DNA of 64,000 nucleotides from JBPOFM01 sp051252455 (GTDB lineage: Bacteria > Bacteroidota > Bacteroidia > Flavobacteriales > Flavobacteriaceae). This document shows, piece by piece, positions 51,787 to 60,733 of this stretch. A program made the translations under genes and the position numbers. The notes under the pieces were generated by a model that saw only the letters and a list, made by a program, of their open reading frames with translations, was not told the origin of the DNA and ran no database searches. Every line of letters starts with the position of its first letter. The stretch's first letter is position 1. Location: assembly GCA_051252455.1 (NCBI GenBank), contig JBPOFM010000002.1, forward strand, positions 1-64,000, given 5' to 3'.

Positions 51787-52803
51787 TTAGTTTTTGTCCT
51801 TTAAAAAATAATTACATGCTTTGTTTATGGATTCATCCATCGAGATAAATTTAAATCCCAAAGCATCAACTACTTTTGAATGATCATAACTAGTTTTGGA
51901 AAGCGCAGTTTTGGCCATTTGTTTAGATAGTCTTCTACGTTTCCCCGTGATTTTATGGTTCAGCCAATCCAAACGCCAAACGAATGCCAATAATAATTTG
52001 CTTGCTTCTTTTTGTGCAGGTCGTACACCTAATGCATTAGCTACTTTTATTTGAAATTCCTGAAAGGACAAATTTTCCGAAATCACTATGAAGGATTCAT
52101 TTTTGATGTCGCTTTTCATCAATTCGACCATAACTTTTACAACATCCTTTACATCGACATATCCAGTAATTCCACTTGTATAGTACGGAAAACCTTTATA
52201 GATTTTATTGATGAGACTTCCGCTGCCGCCACCAGTCCAAAAACCAGGTCCTAAAATCACTCCTGGGTTTACAATCACAGAATCCACACCTTCTTGGGTG
52301 CCACGCCAAACTTCCATTTCGGCGCCATACTTTGTAATGGCATAGACGCTGTTGTCATTTTCAGGATTCCAGGCGGTTTTTTCCGTTATTAGTTTGTCAG
52401 CTTCCAATTCATGGCCAATTGCCGCAATAGACGAAATGTAACACAATTTCTTAATATGGTTTGCAATACATAGATTCACAATATTTGCGGTGCCTTCAAT
52501 ATTTATTTTGCGTAGTTGATGATATTTATTGGGTTCAAAACTTACAAATGCTGCACAATGATATACGTAAGTTACATCTTTGAAAGCTTCTATTAGTGCA
52601 GGGATGTCGTTCAAATCTGCATCCATCCATTCGATGCGATTGTAAAGTGACTCCACATCATCCGTATAATAGGAAAATACTTTTTTGACCACTTCAAGTT
52701 TATGAACCCTTCTGTAAATTGCCTTTACAGACTCATTGGCACTAGTTAACTTATAAAGCAAATGTGAACCGACCAATCCTGTGCCTCCTGTGACTAAAAT
52801 CAT
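51787..52803 (-). CDS. NAD-dependent epimerase/dehydratase (extended SDR)
   Basis: 338 residues. N-terminal MILVTGGTGLVGSHLLYKLT nucleotide site (GxxGxxG), then catalytic-type YAITKYGAE (YxxxK), preceded by CYISSIAAIGHE. The PGVILGPGFWTGGG loop is as in extended SDRs acting on sugar nucleotides or steroid-like alcohols. Substrate unknown. Convergent with the DUF4296 gene, 2 bp apart, and divergent from tyrS. Confidence 0.85.
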   Translation of the reverse strand: MILVTGGTGLVGSHLLYKLTSANESVKAIYRRVHKLEVVKKVFSYYTDDVESLYNRIEWMDADLNDIPALIEAFKDVTYVYHCAAFVSFEPNKYHQLRKINIEGTANIVNLCIANHIKKLCYISSIAAIGHELEADKLITEKTAWNPENDNSVYAITKYGAEMEVWRGTQEGVDSVIVNPGVILGPGFWTGGGSGSLINKIYKGFPYYTSGITGYVDVKDVVKVMVELMKSDIKNESFIVISENLSFQEFQIKVANALGVRPAQKEASKLLLAFVWRLDWLNHKITGKRRRLSKQMAKTALSKTSYDHSKVVDALGFKFISMDESINKACNYFLKDKN

Positions 52804-52849
52804 CCAACTAAAATAACTAATTATTCCTTACTATTTGCACATTGATATT

Positions 52850-52857
52850 TATCTTTG
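52850..52857 (+). promoter_or_regulatory. Probable tyrS promoter (TATCTTTG)
   Basis: Match to TAnnTTTG, 30 bp before the ATG at 52888. No clear -33 at the normal spacing. Confidence 0.4.
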
Positions 52858-52887
52858 ACGAATATTAATTTCACACTGAATAATAAG

Positions 52888-54195
52888 ATGACAAACGCAT
52901 TTGTTGAAGAATTACGCTGGAGAGGAATGGTCCACGACATCATGCCAGGAACTGATGAGCAATTGAATAAGGAAATGACAACAGCTTATATCGGATTTGA
53001 TCCAACGTCAGATTCACTTCACATCGGGAGTTTGGTACCCATTATTTTGTTGGTGCATCTTCACAAAGCTGGTCATAAACCAATTGCCTTGGTGGGTGGA
53101 GCTACAGGAATGATTGGTGACCCGTCGGGGAAAAGCGATGAGCGTAATTTATTGGATGAAAACACGCTGAATCATAACGTCAATGGAATTAAAAATGTGC
53201 TGTCACGTTTTTTAGATTTTAATTCTAATGAAAAAAACGCAGCAGTTTTAGTAAATAACTATGATTGGATGAAGGATTTCAGCTTCATTGATTTTGCTCG
53301 TGATGTTGGGAAACGAATTACTGTCAACTACATGATGGCCAAAGATTCAGTAAAAAAGCGATTGTCTGGTGACGATGGCAACGTGGGTATGTCTTTTACT
53401 GAATTTACCTACCAATTGATCCAAGGATATGACTTTTATCATTTATATAAGAGCCACAATTGCTTACTGCAAATGGGAGGTAGCGATCAATGGGGAAATA
53501 TTACCACAGGTACGGAATTAGTACGTCGCATGAATGTAGGTGAAGAGGCAAAAGCTTATGCAATGACCTGTCCATTAATTACAAAGGCGGATGGTTCTAA
53601 ATTTGGTAAAAGTGAAGGTGGAAACATCTGGTTAGACGCCAATAAAACATCAGTATATAAGTTCTACCAATTTTGGTTGAATACTTCTGATGAAGATGCG
53701 GAAAAGTATATAAAAATTTTCACTTTTTTAGATAAATTGACCATTGACCAATTGATCGTTGAACATAATGAAAACAGAGGTCTTAATGTGTTGCAAAAAC
53801 GCTTGGCCGAAGAAGTCACAAAATTTGTGCATTCTGAAGAAGCATTAGGCGAAGCAATGGAAACATCGACCATCTTGTTTAGTAAAGATTTTAAAAGAGA
53901 TATCAAAAAGTTGAGTTTGGAAACTTTGGATGATGTATTCAGCGATATTGAACAAGCAGAAATTTCTCGTTCTGAACTTAATGAAGGTGTGGATATGATA
54001 GCTGCACTGTCTGCAAAGACCAATTTTTTGGCATCCAACGGAGAGGCGAGACGTGCATTAAAGGAAAATTCTATTTCTGTCAATAAACAGAAAGTAGGTG
54101 ATGATTATGAATTAACTTCAGATGATTTGATTAACGACCGATACATCGTTATTAACAGAGGAAAGAAAAGTACTTATATCATAAAGGTTAATTAG
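52888..54195 (+). CDS. tyrS: Tyrosine-tRNA ligase
   Basis: 435 residues from the ATG at 52888 (MTNAFVEELRWRGMVHDIMP); the 11 upstream codons would start with TTG inside the -7 element. Class I motifs SDSLHIGSLVPIILLVHLH and KADGSKFGKSEGG. The tyrosine pocket LIQGYDFYHLYKSHNCLLQM is present, and a C-terminal S4 RNA-binding domain (ALKENSISVNKQKVGDD). It charges tRNA-Tyr. Confidence 0.95.
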   Translation: MTNAFVEELRWRGMVHDIMPGTDEQLNKEMTTAYIGFDPTSDSLHIGSLVPIILLVHLHKAGHKPIALVGGATGMIGDPSGKSDERNLLDENTLNHNVNGIKNVLSRFLDFNSNEKNAAVLVNNYDWMKDFSFIDFARDVGKRITVNYMMAKDSVKKRLSGDDGNVGMSFTEFTYQLIQGYDFYHLYKSHNCLLQMGGSDQWGNITTGTELVRRMNVGEEAKAYAMTCPLITKADGSKFGKSEGGNIWLDANKTSVYKFYQFWLNTSDEDAEKYIKIFTFLDKLTIDQLIVEHNENRGLNVLQKRLAEEVTKFVHSEEALGEAMETSTILFSKDFKRDIKKLSLETLDDVFSDIEQAEISRSELNEGVDMIAALSAKTNFLASNGEARRALKENSISVNKQKVGDDYELTSDDLINDRYIVINRGKKSTYIIKVN

Positions 54196-54209
54196 TTGAG
54201 AAAACTAAA

Positions 54210-54242
54210 AACGCCTGACGAAGAAAACTTCAATCAGGCGTT
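54210..54242 (-). terminator. Terminator for the LuxE-like gene
   Basis: AACGCCTGA (54210-54218) and TCAGGCGTT (54234-54242). On the minus strand it is followed by a T run; on the plus strand only by A residues. It lies about 140 bp past the stop of the minus-strand gene. Confidence 0.6.
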
Positions 54243-54380
54243 AAAAAACCAACCAATCAACTTAAAAACTTTTCTTTTTCAATAACAAATCAATATCTCG
54301 ATTTGACTATTTAAATATTGGTTTTTTAGTCTTTTATTCGTCGGTAAAAGTATATATCTCTTACAAAACTTAACAAAATT

Positions 54381-55364
54381 TTATAATACCATCAGGTTGC
54401 AACCTCTGATGTCTGAAGTGTCAAATCTTCCGATGATTTCAAAAGAACCATCAGGATTAACTTTGCCCAAATCTTGTGTCGCAATAAATGAGCAGGAATT
54501 GTGGTTTGACAAATCAATCACATTGATGCCGCCTGTTTGTGACGAAGATAAAACTGCCAATGCGTCTTCTGTATCTCTGGTTAATATTTTCATCCAAGGA
54601 GGACATTCAAAAACGCCATGTCCTTTGGAATAGCTTTGACCTAGTAATTCGGTCATTCCATATTCGCTGTGAATAGTTTTTACACAAAAACCTTTTTTTA
54701 ATAGTGAATGAAGTTCATCACGTACGAGTTCCTTTCTGCGTCCTTTCATACCTCCAGTTTCCATAATGATGGTATGTTTCAAGTTGAATTGATAGGCTTC
54801 AACCAAATCTAATAACGCAAAGGAAACCCCAATTAAAATGACTTTTTGGCCGCTTTCATCTAATCGAATCAAGGTGTTTTTTAATTCGAAAAGGTTATCA
54901 AGATAAAATCCACTGTCGGGATGTTTTGACTCTTTTATAAAGTCTTCCACCATATAAATCAATGATGAGCCGTCACGCTCCAAATAAGAGGGTAAAAGAG
55001 CTAACACCGCATAATCTTCAATGTCTCCATAGAAATGTTTAAAACCAGTTTTATAGCTTTCCTCATAGATTTTTAAGTCTGTCACATAATGATTACTGGT
55101 TATACTGCCAGTAGTTCCTGAGCTTGTAAAGGTTTTCTCCACAGAGTTGTTAGAACTTAAAACCTTATGACTTTTAAAAAACTGAATGGGCATAAAAGGA
55201 ATGTCTTCCACATTTTTTATATCACTTGGATTTTTATAAAGTAAATCACAAAAAGAGCGATAGACTGTATTATTTTCAAATTGAAACCTAAAAATTTTCA
55301 AGGCGATAGTCTTAAAATCGTTTTCGGATTGAATATTGAAAATGTCGCTGGTGTTTATCATCAA
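54381..55364 (-). CDS. LuxE/acyl-protein synthetase-like acyl transferase
   Basis: 327 residues. The segment KTFTSSGTTGSITSNHYVTD is the adenylate-forming P-loop of the ANL/LuxE group (TSSGTTG), and later ETGGMKGRRKELVRDELHSL and HSEYGMTELLGQSYSKG match LuxE-type acyl-protein synthetases. These activate acyl groups as adenylates and transfer them to an acceptor. No lux, LuxC reductase or luciferase gene is nearby, so it belongs to the free-standing LuxE-like set seen in Flavobacteriia, perhaps in surface glycan or lipid modification. Confidence 0.8.
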   Translation of the reverse strand: MMINTSDIFNIQSENDFKTIALKIFRFQFENNTVYRSFCDLLYKNPSDIKNVEDIPFMPIQFFKSHKVLSSNNSVEKTFTSSGTTGSITSNHYVTDLKIYEESYKTGFKHFYGDIEDYAVLALLPSYLERDGSSLIYMVEDFIKESKHPDSGFYLDNLFELKNTLIRLDESGQKVILIGVSFALLDLVEAYQFNLKHTIIMETGGMKGRRKELVRDELHSLLKKGFCVKTIHSEYGMTELLGQSYSKGHGVFECPPWMKILTRDTEDALAVLSSSQTGGINVIDLSNHNSCSFIATQDLGKVNPDGSFEIIGRFDTSDIRGCNLMVL

Positions 55365-55384
55365 AGCAAAAGTAGATAAAATAA

Positions 55385-55414
55385 AAAAGCGTTACCACTA
55401 ACGGCAACGCTTTT
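55385..55414. terminator. Terminator after the T9SS type A protein gene
   Basis: AAAAGCGTT (55385-55393) and AACGCTTTT (55406-55414), T-rich on both sides. Between the minus-strand genes at 54381 and 55437. Confidence 0.75.
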
Positions 55415-55436
55415 AAGACTATTAAAAATGATTAAA

Positions 55437-57086
55437 TTATCTAATCACTAATTTTTTAGTAACAGTTGCATTGTCTTGAGAAATTTTCACAATGTAAATT
55501 CCTGTTTTCAATGTAGACACATTCAAACGATCATTGCTGATAGTTTGGTTTAATACACTTTTTCCTAATACATCAAAAACAGAAACTGTCATTGCAGATG
55601 TATTATTGCTAGTGATGTTTACATAACCCAATGATGTTGGATTAGGATAAACATTAAACACATTACTTTCAAAAGAACCAATACTTAATGTCAAATCTGA
55701 CATAGAACGAGCAGTAATTTGTGGATTACCACCAAATTCACTTATGAAACCGACCACTGGATTAGCGCCAGTTGGAATAGTTTGTCCGATATAATCTGCT
55801 TCAGAGAAATTTGTTCTGAAGTTAATTGTCGCTCCATCCATTAAATCATAATCACTACTAGCAGCAAAAATTCCGCCAGCATCAGCAAAAGTTGCATTGT
55901 TGATTCTTACTAGTTCAGACTCATAGTTTTCCCAATCTGATAATAAAGTAGCTATTGAAACAACTTGTGGTGTTATTGTTGCACCAGCTGTAACTGTGGC
56001 GTTTTGAGAAGGTACAAATTGTAATACACCGTTAAATTCAGAAGCAGTTCCAACCAAACCAGTGATACCATCGCCAATTGCAAATGAAGTAGTGATTGTT
56101 CCTGGAGAATCATCGATTAAAATTCCAGCAGTTGCATCTTGAATATATTTTTGGTTTCTGTTAGCACGTGTGTAAGTTACTGTTGGTACACTCATAAGTT
56201 GGTATACAGTTCCAGTACCGTTTGCAACAAAATCAGCTCTCAATGCTGCCAAGTTAGCAACTTGTACTGCGCTTGTAACAGTAAAGGTTACAGAAGCCGT
56301 TTGTGCAGGACTTAAAGGTTGATTGTTGTTGTTCACTAATTCTACGTTCACGGTGTGTTCTCCATCTGTCAATCCAGTCAAACTGATTGGATTTGTGTCA
56401 TATTTATTCACGACACTACCAGCATCAACAGTATATTGAATATGACCATCACCAGTACCATTTGCAACTGCAAAGTTCAATACAGATAATGCAACGTTAA
56501 CATTTGAAGTTGCAACTGTTGCTCCATTAGCAGGAGATGTTATAGAAATTGAAGGAACAACTGCAGACTCTTGAAAGAAAGAAAAATCATCCCAGTAAAC
56601 AACTGCAGATCCATACGTTCTTACCTCAAAATAAAATGAATCAACACCAGCTGGTGCAGTTAAAGTCACAGAGTATTGTGTCCAAACGTTACCGTTTGCA
56701 TCAAAATACCCGTTAGCTGGACCTCTCAATTCATCTGCGTTGTCATTAACATTTGTAGCTCCATTTTTCCAATAGCTCCAAATTCTTGCATCAGTTCCAT
56801 CACCAAATCCAGCGTCAACTTTGTACCATAAAGAAATAGTGTAAGACGTGCCAGGTGTAACACCAGTGATAGTTTGACCTAAATCAGAAGTACCACCTGT
56901 GTGTTTTGCAGAAAAAGTTCCTGTATGAGCCTCGGTAGACACTTGCTCTACATTCTCAATGTGAGTATAGCCAGCAGGAGTATTTACATCAGTCCATGTT
57001 TCAAAGTCACCATTCACAATTAATTCTTGCCCTATGGAGCTAGCAGAAATTAAAATGGTAAATAATAAAAAGTAAATTTTTTTCAT
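55437..57086 (-). CDS. T9SS type A sorting-domain protein with carbohydrate-binding-like and Ig-like domains
   Basis: 549 residues. Signal MKKIYFLLFTILISASSIGQ. Residues 20-175 form a jelly-roll/CBM-like domain (ELIVNGDFETWTDVNTPAGY, YYFEVRT-like strands with WDDFSFF). An Ig-like domain follows (SITSPANGATVATSNVNVAL) at about 180-270, then a DUF5689/OB-like domain at about 275-465 (TVYQLMSVPTVTYTRANRNQ, YESELVRINNATF). The C-terminal sorting domain is NVYPNPTSLGYVNITSNN...GIYIVKISQDNATVTKKLVIR in pieces. Exported by T9SS and released or surface-attached. A good promoter lies just upstream. Confidence 0.9.
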   Translation of the reverse strand: MKKIYFLLFTILISASSIGQELIVNGDFETWTDVNTPAGYTHIENVEQVSTEAHTGTFSAKHTGGTSDLGQTITGVTPGTSYTISLWYKVDAGFGDGTDARIWSYWKNGATNVNDNADELRGPANGYFDANGNVWTQYSVTLTAPAGVDSFYFEVRTYGSAVVYWDDFSFFQESAVVPSISITSPANGATVATSNVNVALSVLNFAVANGTGDGHIQYTVDAGSVVNKYDTNPISLTGLTDGEHTVNVELVNNNNQPLSPAQTASVTFTVTSAVQVANLAALRADFVANGTGTVYQLMSVPTVTYTRANRNQKYIQDATAGILIDDSPGTITTSFAIGDGITGLVGTASEFNGVLQFVPSQNATVTAGATITPQVVSIATLLSDWENYESELVRINNATFADAGGIFAASSDYDLMDGATINFRTNFSEADYIGQTIPTGANPVVGFISEFGGNPQITARSMSDLTLSIGSFESNVFNVYPNPTSLGYVNITSNNTSAMTVSVFDVLGKSVLNQTISNDRLNVSTLKTGIYIVKISQDNATVTKKLVIR

Positions 57087-57119
57087 AATTTTCGTTTAAT
57101 AGTTATTAAAATTCGGATA

Positions 57120-57127
57120 CAAATATA
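57120..57127 (-). promoter_or_regulatory. Promoter of the T9SS type A protein (TATATTTG)
   Basis: Exact minus-strand match to TAnnTTTG, 33 bp before the ATG at 57086. A T-rich stretch occupies the -33 region. Confidence 0.5.
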
Positions 57128-57204
57128 AGAATTAATAGGACATGAAAATAAGTCGTTACAAACTATTACAGTTATCGTAACACTATTGTAACACTAGCCG
57201 GTAA

Positions 57205-57546
57205 TTACCTCACTACCAATTTTCTAGTAGCAGAACTATTATTTTCTTTTATCTTTAGAATATAGATGCCAGGAGTCAATTTGGAAATATTCAATTCTTT
57301 CCCAAACATTGAAGTGGAATAGATTTTTTTTCCCAAGACGTCGAAGATTTCGATTTCTTTGGTTAAATTTAATTTAGTAGTAATATAAATTTTACCGTTG
57401 CTTACAGGGTTTGGATAAATTGACAAATCTTCTATAACCTCAGTACTAACCTTAACGGAAGCACTGGTTTCTGAAATTTGAGAAAACCCAAAAGTAGAAG
57501 CGCATAAAAATAGTGCAATGGATAAAATTGTTAAGTAGTTTTTCAT
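57205..57546 (-). CDS. Minimal T9SS type A sorting-domain protein (signal plus CTD only)
   Basis: 113 residues from the ATG at 57546 (MKNYLTILSIALFLCASTFG). After the signal come about 20 linker residues, then a complete type A C-terminal sorting domain (LSIYPNPVSNGKIYITTKLN, EIFDVLGKKIYSTSMFGKEL, NISKLTPGIYILKIKENNSS). There is no separate cargo domain, so it would be exported by T9SS as a bare CTD. It could be a real small secreted protein, a decoy substrate, or the remnant of a deleted cargo gene. It is adjacent to a longer T9SS type A gene on the same strand. Confidence 0.8.
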   Translation of the reverse strand: MKNYLTILSIALFLCASTFGFSQISETSASVKVSTEVIEDLSIYPNPVSNGKIYITTKLNLTKEIEIFDVLGKKIYSTSMFGKELNISKLTPGIYILKIKENNSSATRKLVVR

Positions 57547-57742
57547 CAAATTGAAATCTTTTAATTAAATATAACAAATTAAAGCAAAACTTGTACCAAA
57601 AAAATGTTAAACCCACTAATTTTTCGACAACGTGTAAATTAAGTGGGTCTCTTAAGTTATCTTAATGTTATTATTAGCGGTTGCAGTAACAGTTTTTGTT
57701 ATTAGCCTTATATTTACAATGTTAATTTGTTGCAATACATCT

Positions 57743-58426
57743 ATGAAAAAACGGGATATAAAAATTTTATTGGTTGATGATGAACCAGATATTTTAGAAA
57801 TAGTTGGTTACAATTTATCGTCCGAAGGTTATCAGGTCATCACTGCTGAAAATGGAATGGAAGCAGTAAAAAAGGCGAAAAAGGAGCGCCCACAATTGAT
57901 CATCCTCGATGTTATGATGCCAGAGATGGATGGTATTGAAGCCTGTGAGCAGATTCGTAAAATTCCAGACCTTAACGATGTGATCATTACGTTTTTAACT
58001 GCACGAGGCGAGGATTACTCTCAAATGGCAGGTTTCGACGCTGGGGCTGACGATTATATCACAAAACCAATTAAACCAAAAGTGCTTGTAAGTAAAGTGA
58101 AAGCCCTCTTGAGACGATTAAAAGATGAAGAGGCTTCCGAAAGTATCATGAAGATTGGGTCCTTGATAATAAATAGAGAGGAATACAAAATTTCTTATAA
58201 AGGACAGGAAATTATTTTACCACGAAAAGAATTTGAATTATTATCTTTATTGGCGACAAAACCTGGCAAAGTATTTAAGCGTGAAGAAATCCTAGACAAA
58301 GTTTGGGGTAATGAAGTCGTCGTTGGTGGTCGTACAATTGATGTACATATCAGAAAACTGCGAGAAAAAATCGGCGACAAAAGCTTTAAGACTGTCAAAG
58401 GTGTTGGCTATAAGTTCGTAGATTAA
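57743..58426 (+). CDS. OmpR/PhoB-family response regulator
   Basis: 227 residues from the ATG at 57743 (MKKRDIKILLVDDEPDILEI); the longer frame begins with a non-protein-like hydrophobic leader. Receiver domain with phospho-acceptor Asp in LIILDVMMPEMDG and Lys in DYITKPIKPK. C-terminal winged helix with LPRKEFELLSLLATKPGKVF and RTIDVHIRKLREKIGDKSFK. Coupled to the downstream kinase gene through a TAATG overlap at 58424-58428. Resembles the PhoB-type regulator common in Bacteroidota. Confidence 0.95.
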   Translation: MKKRDIKILLVDDEPDILEIVGYNLSSEGYQVITAENGMEAVKKAKKERPQLIILDVMMPEMDGIEACEQIRKIPDLNDVIITFLTARGEDYSQMAGFDAGADDYITKPIKPKVLVSKVKALLRRLKDEEASESIMKIGSLIINREEYKISYKGQEIILPRKEFELLSLLATKPGKVFKREEILDKVWGNEVVVGGRTIDVHIRKLREKIGDKSFKTVKGVGYKFVD

Positions 58427-59469
58427 TGCAGAAAAAACTAAAGAAGACATATAAATTTGCGATTAAAACATCGCTATTTATTACTATTTGCATAACACTC
58501 TTATTGAGTGTTTTTTTGTTTGTAAGTAAGACATTCAATTGGTTTGTCGTGTTAGGTTTTATACCAATCTGTTATGCAATTTGTTTCTTCATCACACAAT
58601 ATAGGGTAGAACGATTTATCTATAGACGCGTCAAGAAAATTTATGACGATTTAACCCTTTTGGAATCTACTTCACTGATTACCCATCCGATTACTACGGA
58701 TATGGCAACCTTGACTAAAGAAATTGATAAATTTGCAAGAGATAAAAAGTTTGAAATTGAAAGTCTCAAGATTCGCGAAGAATATCGAAAGGAGTTTTTA
58801 GGGAATGTATCCCATGAATTAAAAACGCCGTTATTCACAGTTCAAGGCTACATCTTGACACTTTTAGATGGCGCCATGGACGACGAACGTATACGAAAAA
58901 AATATTTGGCTCGTGCAAATAAAGGGGTTGAGCGTCTCATTTATATTGTGAAAGATTTGGACATGATTACCAAATTGGAAGTAGGAGATCTCAGCCTTAA
59001 AATTGAAGAATTTGATATTATTGAAGTCATTCAAGGTGTGTTTGATTTGTTGGAAATGAAAGCAGCAAAGAAGAAGATAACCCTGACCTTTGATATGAAT
59101 TATTCGGACAAAATTATTGTTAAGGCAGATAAAGAACGAATTCAACAGGTGCTGACAAACCTCATTGTAAATTCAATCAAATACGGGAAAGAAAAAGGAA
59201 CCACAGAAGTAAGTGTCGAAAACTTGATCAAAAACAAAGTTATTGTGAGAGTGACCGACAATGGCGAAGGTATCTCCAAAGCCAATTTAAAACGACTCTT
59301 CGAACGCTTCTTTAGAGTGGATAAAAGTGGTTCGCGACGAGAAGGCGGTTCTGGACTTGGTTTGTCCATTGTTAAGCATATTATTGAAGCACACAACGAG
59401 AAAATCTATGTAGAGAGTGAGCTCGGCATAGGCAGTGAGTTTTCATTCACCCTTGAAAAGCTGAAATAG
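58426..59469 (+). CDS. PhoR-like sensor histidine kinase
   Basis: 347 residues. Two transmembrane helices (FAIKTSLFITICITLLLSVF and WFVVLGFIPICYAICFFIT), a linker, H-box GNVSHELKTPLFTVQGYILT, N-box LTNLIVNSIKYGKE, G1 VTDNGEGIS and G2 GGSGLGLSIVKHI. Organisation matches PhoR-type kinases without a large extracytoplasmic domain. It pairs with the response regulator just upstream. Its 3-prime end overlaps the convergent glycosyltransferase gene by 27 bp. Confidence 0.95.
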   Translation: MQKKLKKTYKFAIKTSLFITICITLLLSVFLFVSKTFNWFVVLGFIPICYAICFFITQYRVERFIYRRVKKIYDDLTLLESTSLITHPITTDMATLTKEIDKFARDKKFEIESLKIREEYRKEFLGNVSHELKTPLFTVQGYILTLLDGAMDDERIRKKYLARANKGVERLIYIVKDLDMITKLEVGDLSLKIEEFDIIEVIQGVFDLLEMKAAKKKITLTFDMNYSDKIIVKADKERIQQVLTNLIVNSIKYGKEKGTTEVSVENLIKNKVIVRVTDNGEGISKANLKRLFERFFRVDKSGSRREGGSGLGLSIVKHIIEAHNEKIYVESELGIGSEFSFTLEKLK

Positions 59470-60498
59470 TTTTTTGTAATTAAGGTCATATTCTGGAGTG
59501 TCAAGTCCTGTATACTGCGGGACAATTTTCAACTTTTCCAAATAAAAATCATTCTGTTTGCAGTAAGGCACGTTCTTATTTTGCATTAGACGTTTTGCAA
59601 GGTATTCCTGTTCAAACTGTCCAGGCGTGGGAATAAAAAACGCTTTTTTGCCGAGTGTTGCCAGATCCATGATGGTCGTGTAACCAGAACGCGAAATAAT
59701 TAATTCGCTTTCGTTTAAAGCAGTTTCAAGTTGGGTTCCCATCAGATAATTGTAAATGGTAATTGAACCTCGCTGTTCCATTACTTGTTCTTTCTCAATG
59801 ACACCTTTTACAAACAATAAAGTTCCGGTATAGTTTTTAAATTTTTCCCATAAAATGTTTTCCAGTAAAGTTCGTTGAGGTTCAGGACCAGATAACAACA
59901 CCATGATGTCATAACGGATTTTGCAGTCCGTTTTTTTAAAACGGCTCAAAGGACCAATATGTTTTACGACAATGTTCTTGGGAATTGCATGGCCTAATTC
60001 ACCGCTTAAATTTGGAGAGCCTACATTATCAGGAACCCAGCACTCATCAAAACGTTTTATGATTTTTTGGTGCATTTTAGTGCTTAACCAGGTCGTATTT
60101 CCGCTTAAAACTTGCAGTTGGTGTGTCATAAAAACAGACGGGACATGTGTGCTGTGAACACCAAGTCGATTATCCGAAATGATACCATCAATTTTGTAAG
60201 TTTCAATAATTTGTGCAGTAGCTTTTTTTTCCGCCATCATAGCATTCATCACCTTGGGAGCATCTTTCAAAAGTTTTAATTTTAGAAAGTGTCCTTTTTT
60301 CGAATAGGTAATATCATAAGCGGGCAATTCGATGTGAAGAACGTTCGGAAATTCTTTTTTTAAGAGCGCCAAAGCAATGCCATCACTCGCAATAATGGGC
60401 TCAAAATTAGTGTCAATTAGAGCATTGATAATAGGAATACAGCGTGTCGCATGACCCAATCCCCAATTTAATGGAGCAACAAGAATTTTTTTCTTCAT
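59443..60498 (-). CDS. MurG/GT28-like glycosyltransferase
   Basis: 351 residues from the ATG at 60498 (MKKKILVAPLNWGLGHATRC); eight further codons upstream are probably the spacer repeat. GT-B fold: N-terminal GLGHATRCIPIINALIDTNF, and C-terminal SGPEPQRTLLENILWEKF plus NESELIISRSGYTTIMDLAT, with the donor-binding R-S-G-Y and GKKAFFIPTPGQFEQEYLAK. Probably a hexosyltransferase for lipid or cell-surface glycan. The donor cannot be told. Confidence 0.85.
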   Translation of the reverse strand: MKKKILVAPLNWGLGHATRCIPIINALIDTNFEPIIASDGIALALLKKEFPNVLHIELPAYDITYSKKGHFLKLKLLKDAPKVMNAMMAEKKATAQIIETYKIDGIISDNRLGVHSTHVPSVFMTHQLQVLSGNTTWLSTKMHQKIIKRFDECWVPDNVGSPNLSGELGHAIPKNIVVKHIGPLSRFKKTDCKIRYDIMVLLSGPEPQRTLLENILWEKFKNYTGTLLFVKGVIEKEQVMEQRGSITIYNYLMGTQLETALNESELIISRSGYTTIMDLATLGKKAFFIPTPGQFEQEYLAKRLMQNKNVPYCKQNDFYLEKLKIVPQYTGLDTPEYDLNYKKLFQLFKGE

Positions 60499-60522
60499 CA
60501 ACAAATTTTGGGCGTGCCCCAA

Positions 60523-60600
60523 GGGTCGGGTTTTTCGCTATATCTTTTTTGCGAAAAAGCAAAAAAGGATGCCGCTTCAACCCCTCACGCAAATTTCAAC
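60523..60600. repeat. Flavobacterial intergenic palindromic repeat
   Basis: The segment GGTCGGGTTTTTCGCTATAT, then CTTTTTTGC (60544-60552), loop GAAAAA, GCAAAAAAG (60559-60567), then GATGCCGCTTCAACCCC. I have seen very similar units (GGGCG...GGTCGGG...GCTATATCTTTT...GATGCCGCTTCAA) in many flavobacterial genomes, so it is probably one copy of a dispersed repeat. No gene here. Confidence 0.6.
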
Positions 60601-60733
60601 AATATCAAAGATACAAACTAAACCACTAGAATATATTTCCTTAATTTTGCCGAAATGTTAACTAATTGGTGCGAGTTCAAAATTTCCATAGAAATGGTCT
60701 TGAATCCGAAACCTTAAACTTGAAACCAAAACA

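Noticed and set aside
52855..52887. TTG start for tyrS
   Set aside because: It falls inside the probable promoter -7 element TATCTTTG; the ATG at 52888 gives the normal TyrRS N-terminus.
57665..57742. Hydrophobic 26-residue extension of the response regulator
   Set aside because: A receiver domain should start near MKKRDIKILLVDDEPD; the leader is not conserved-looking and lies in intergenic DNA.
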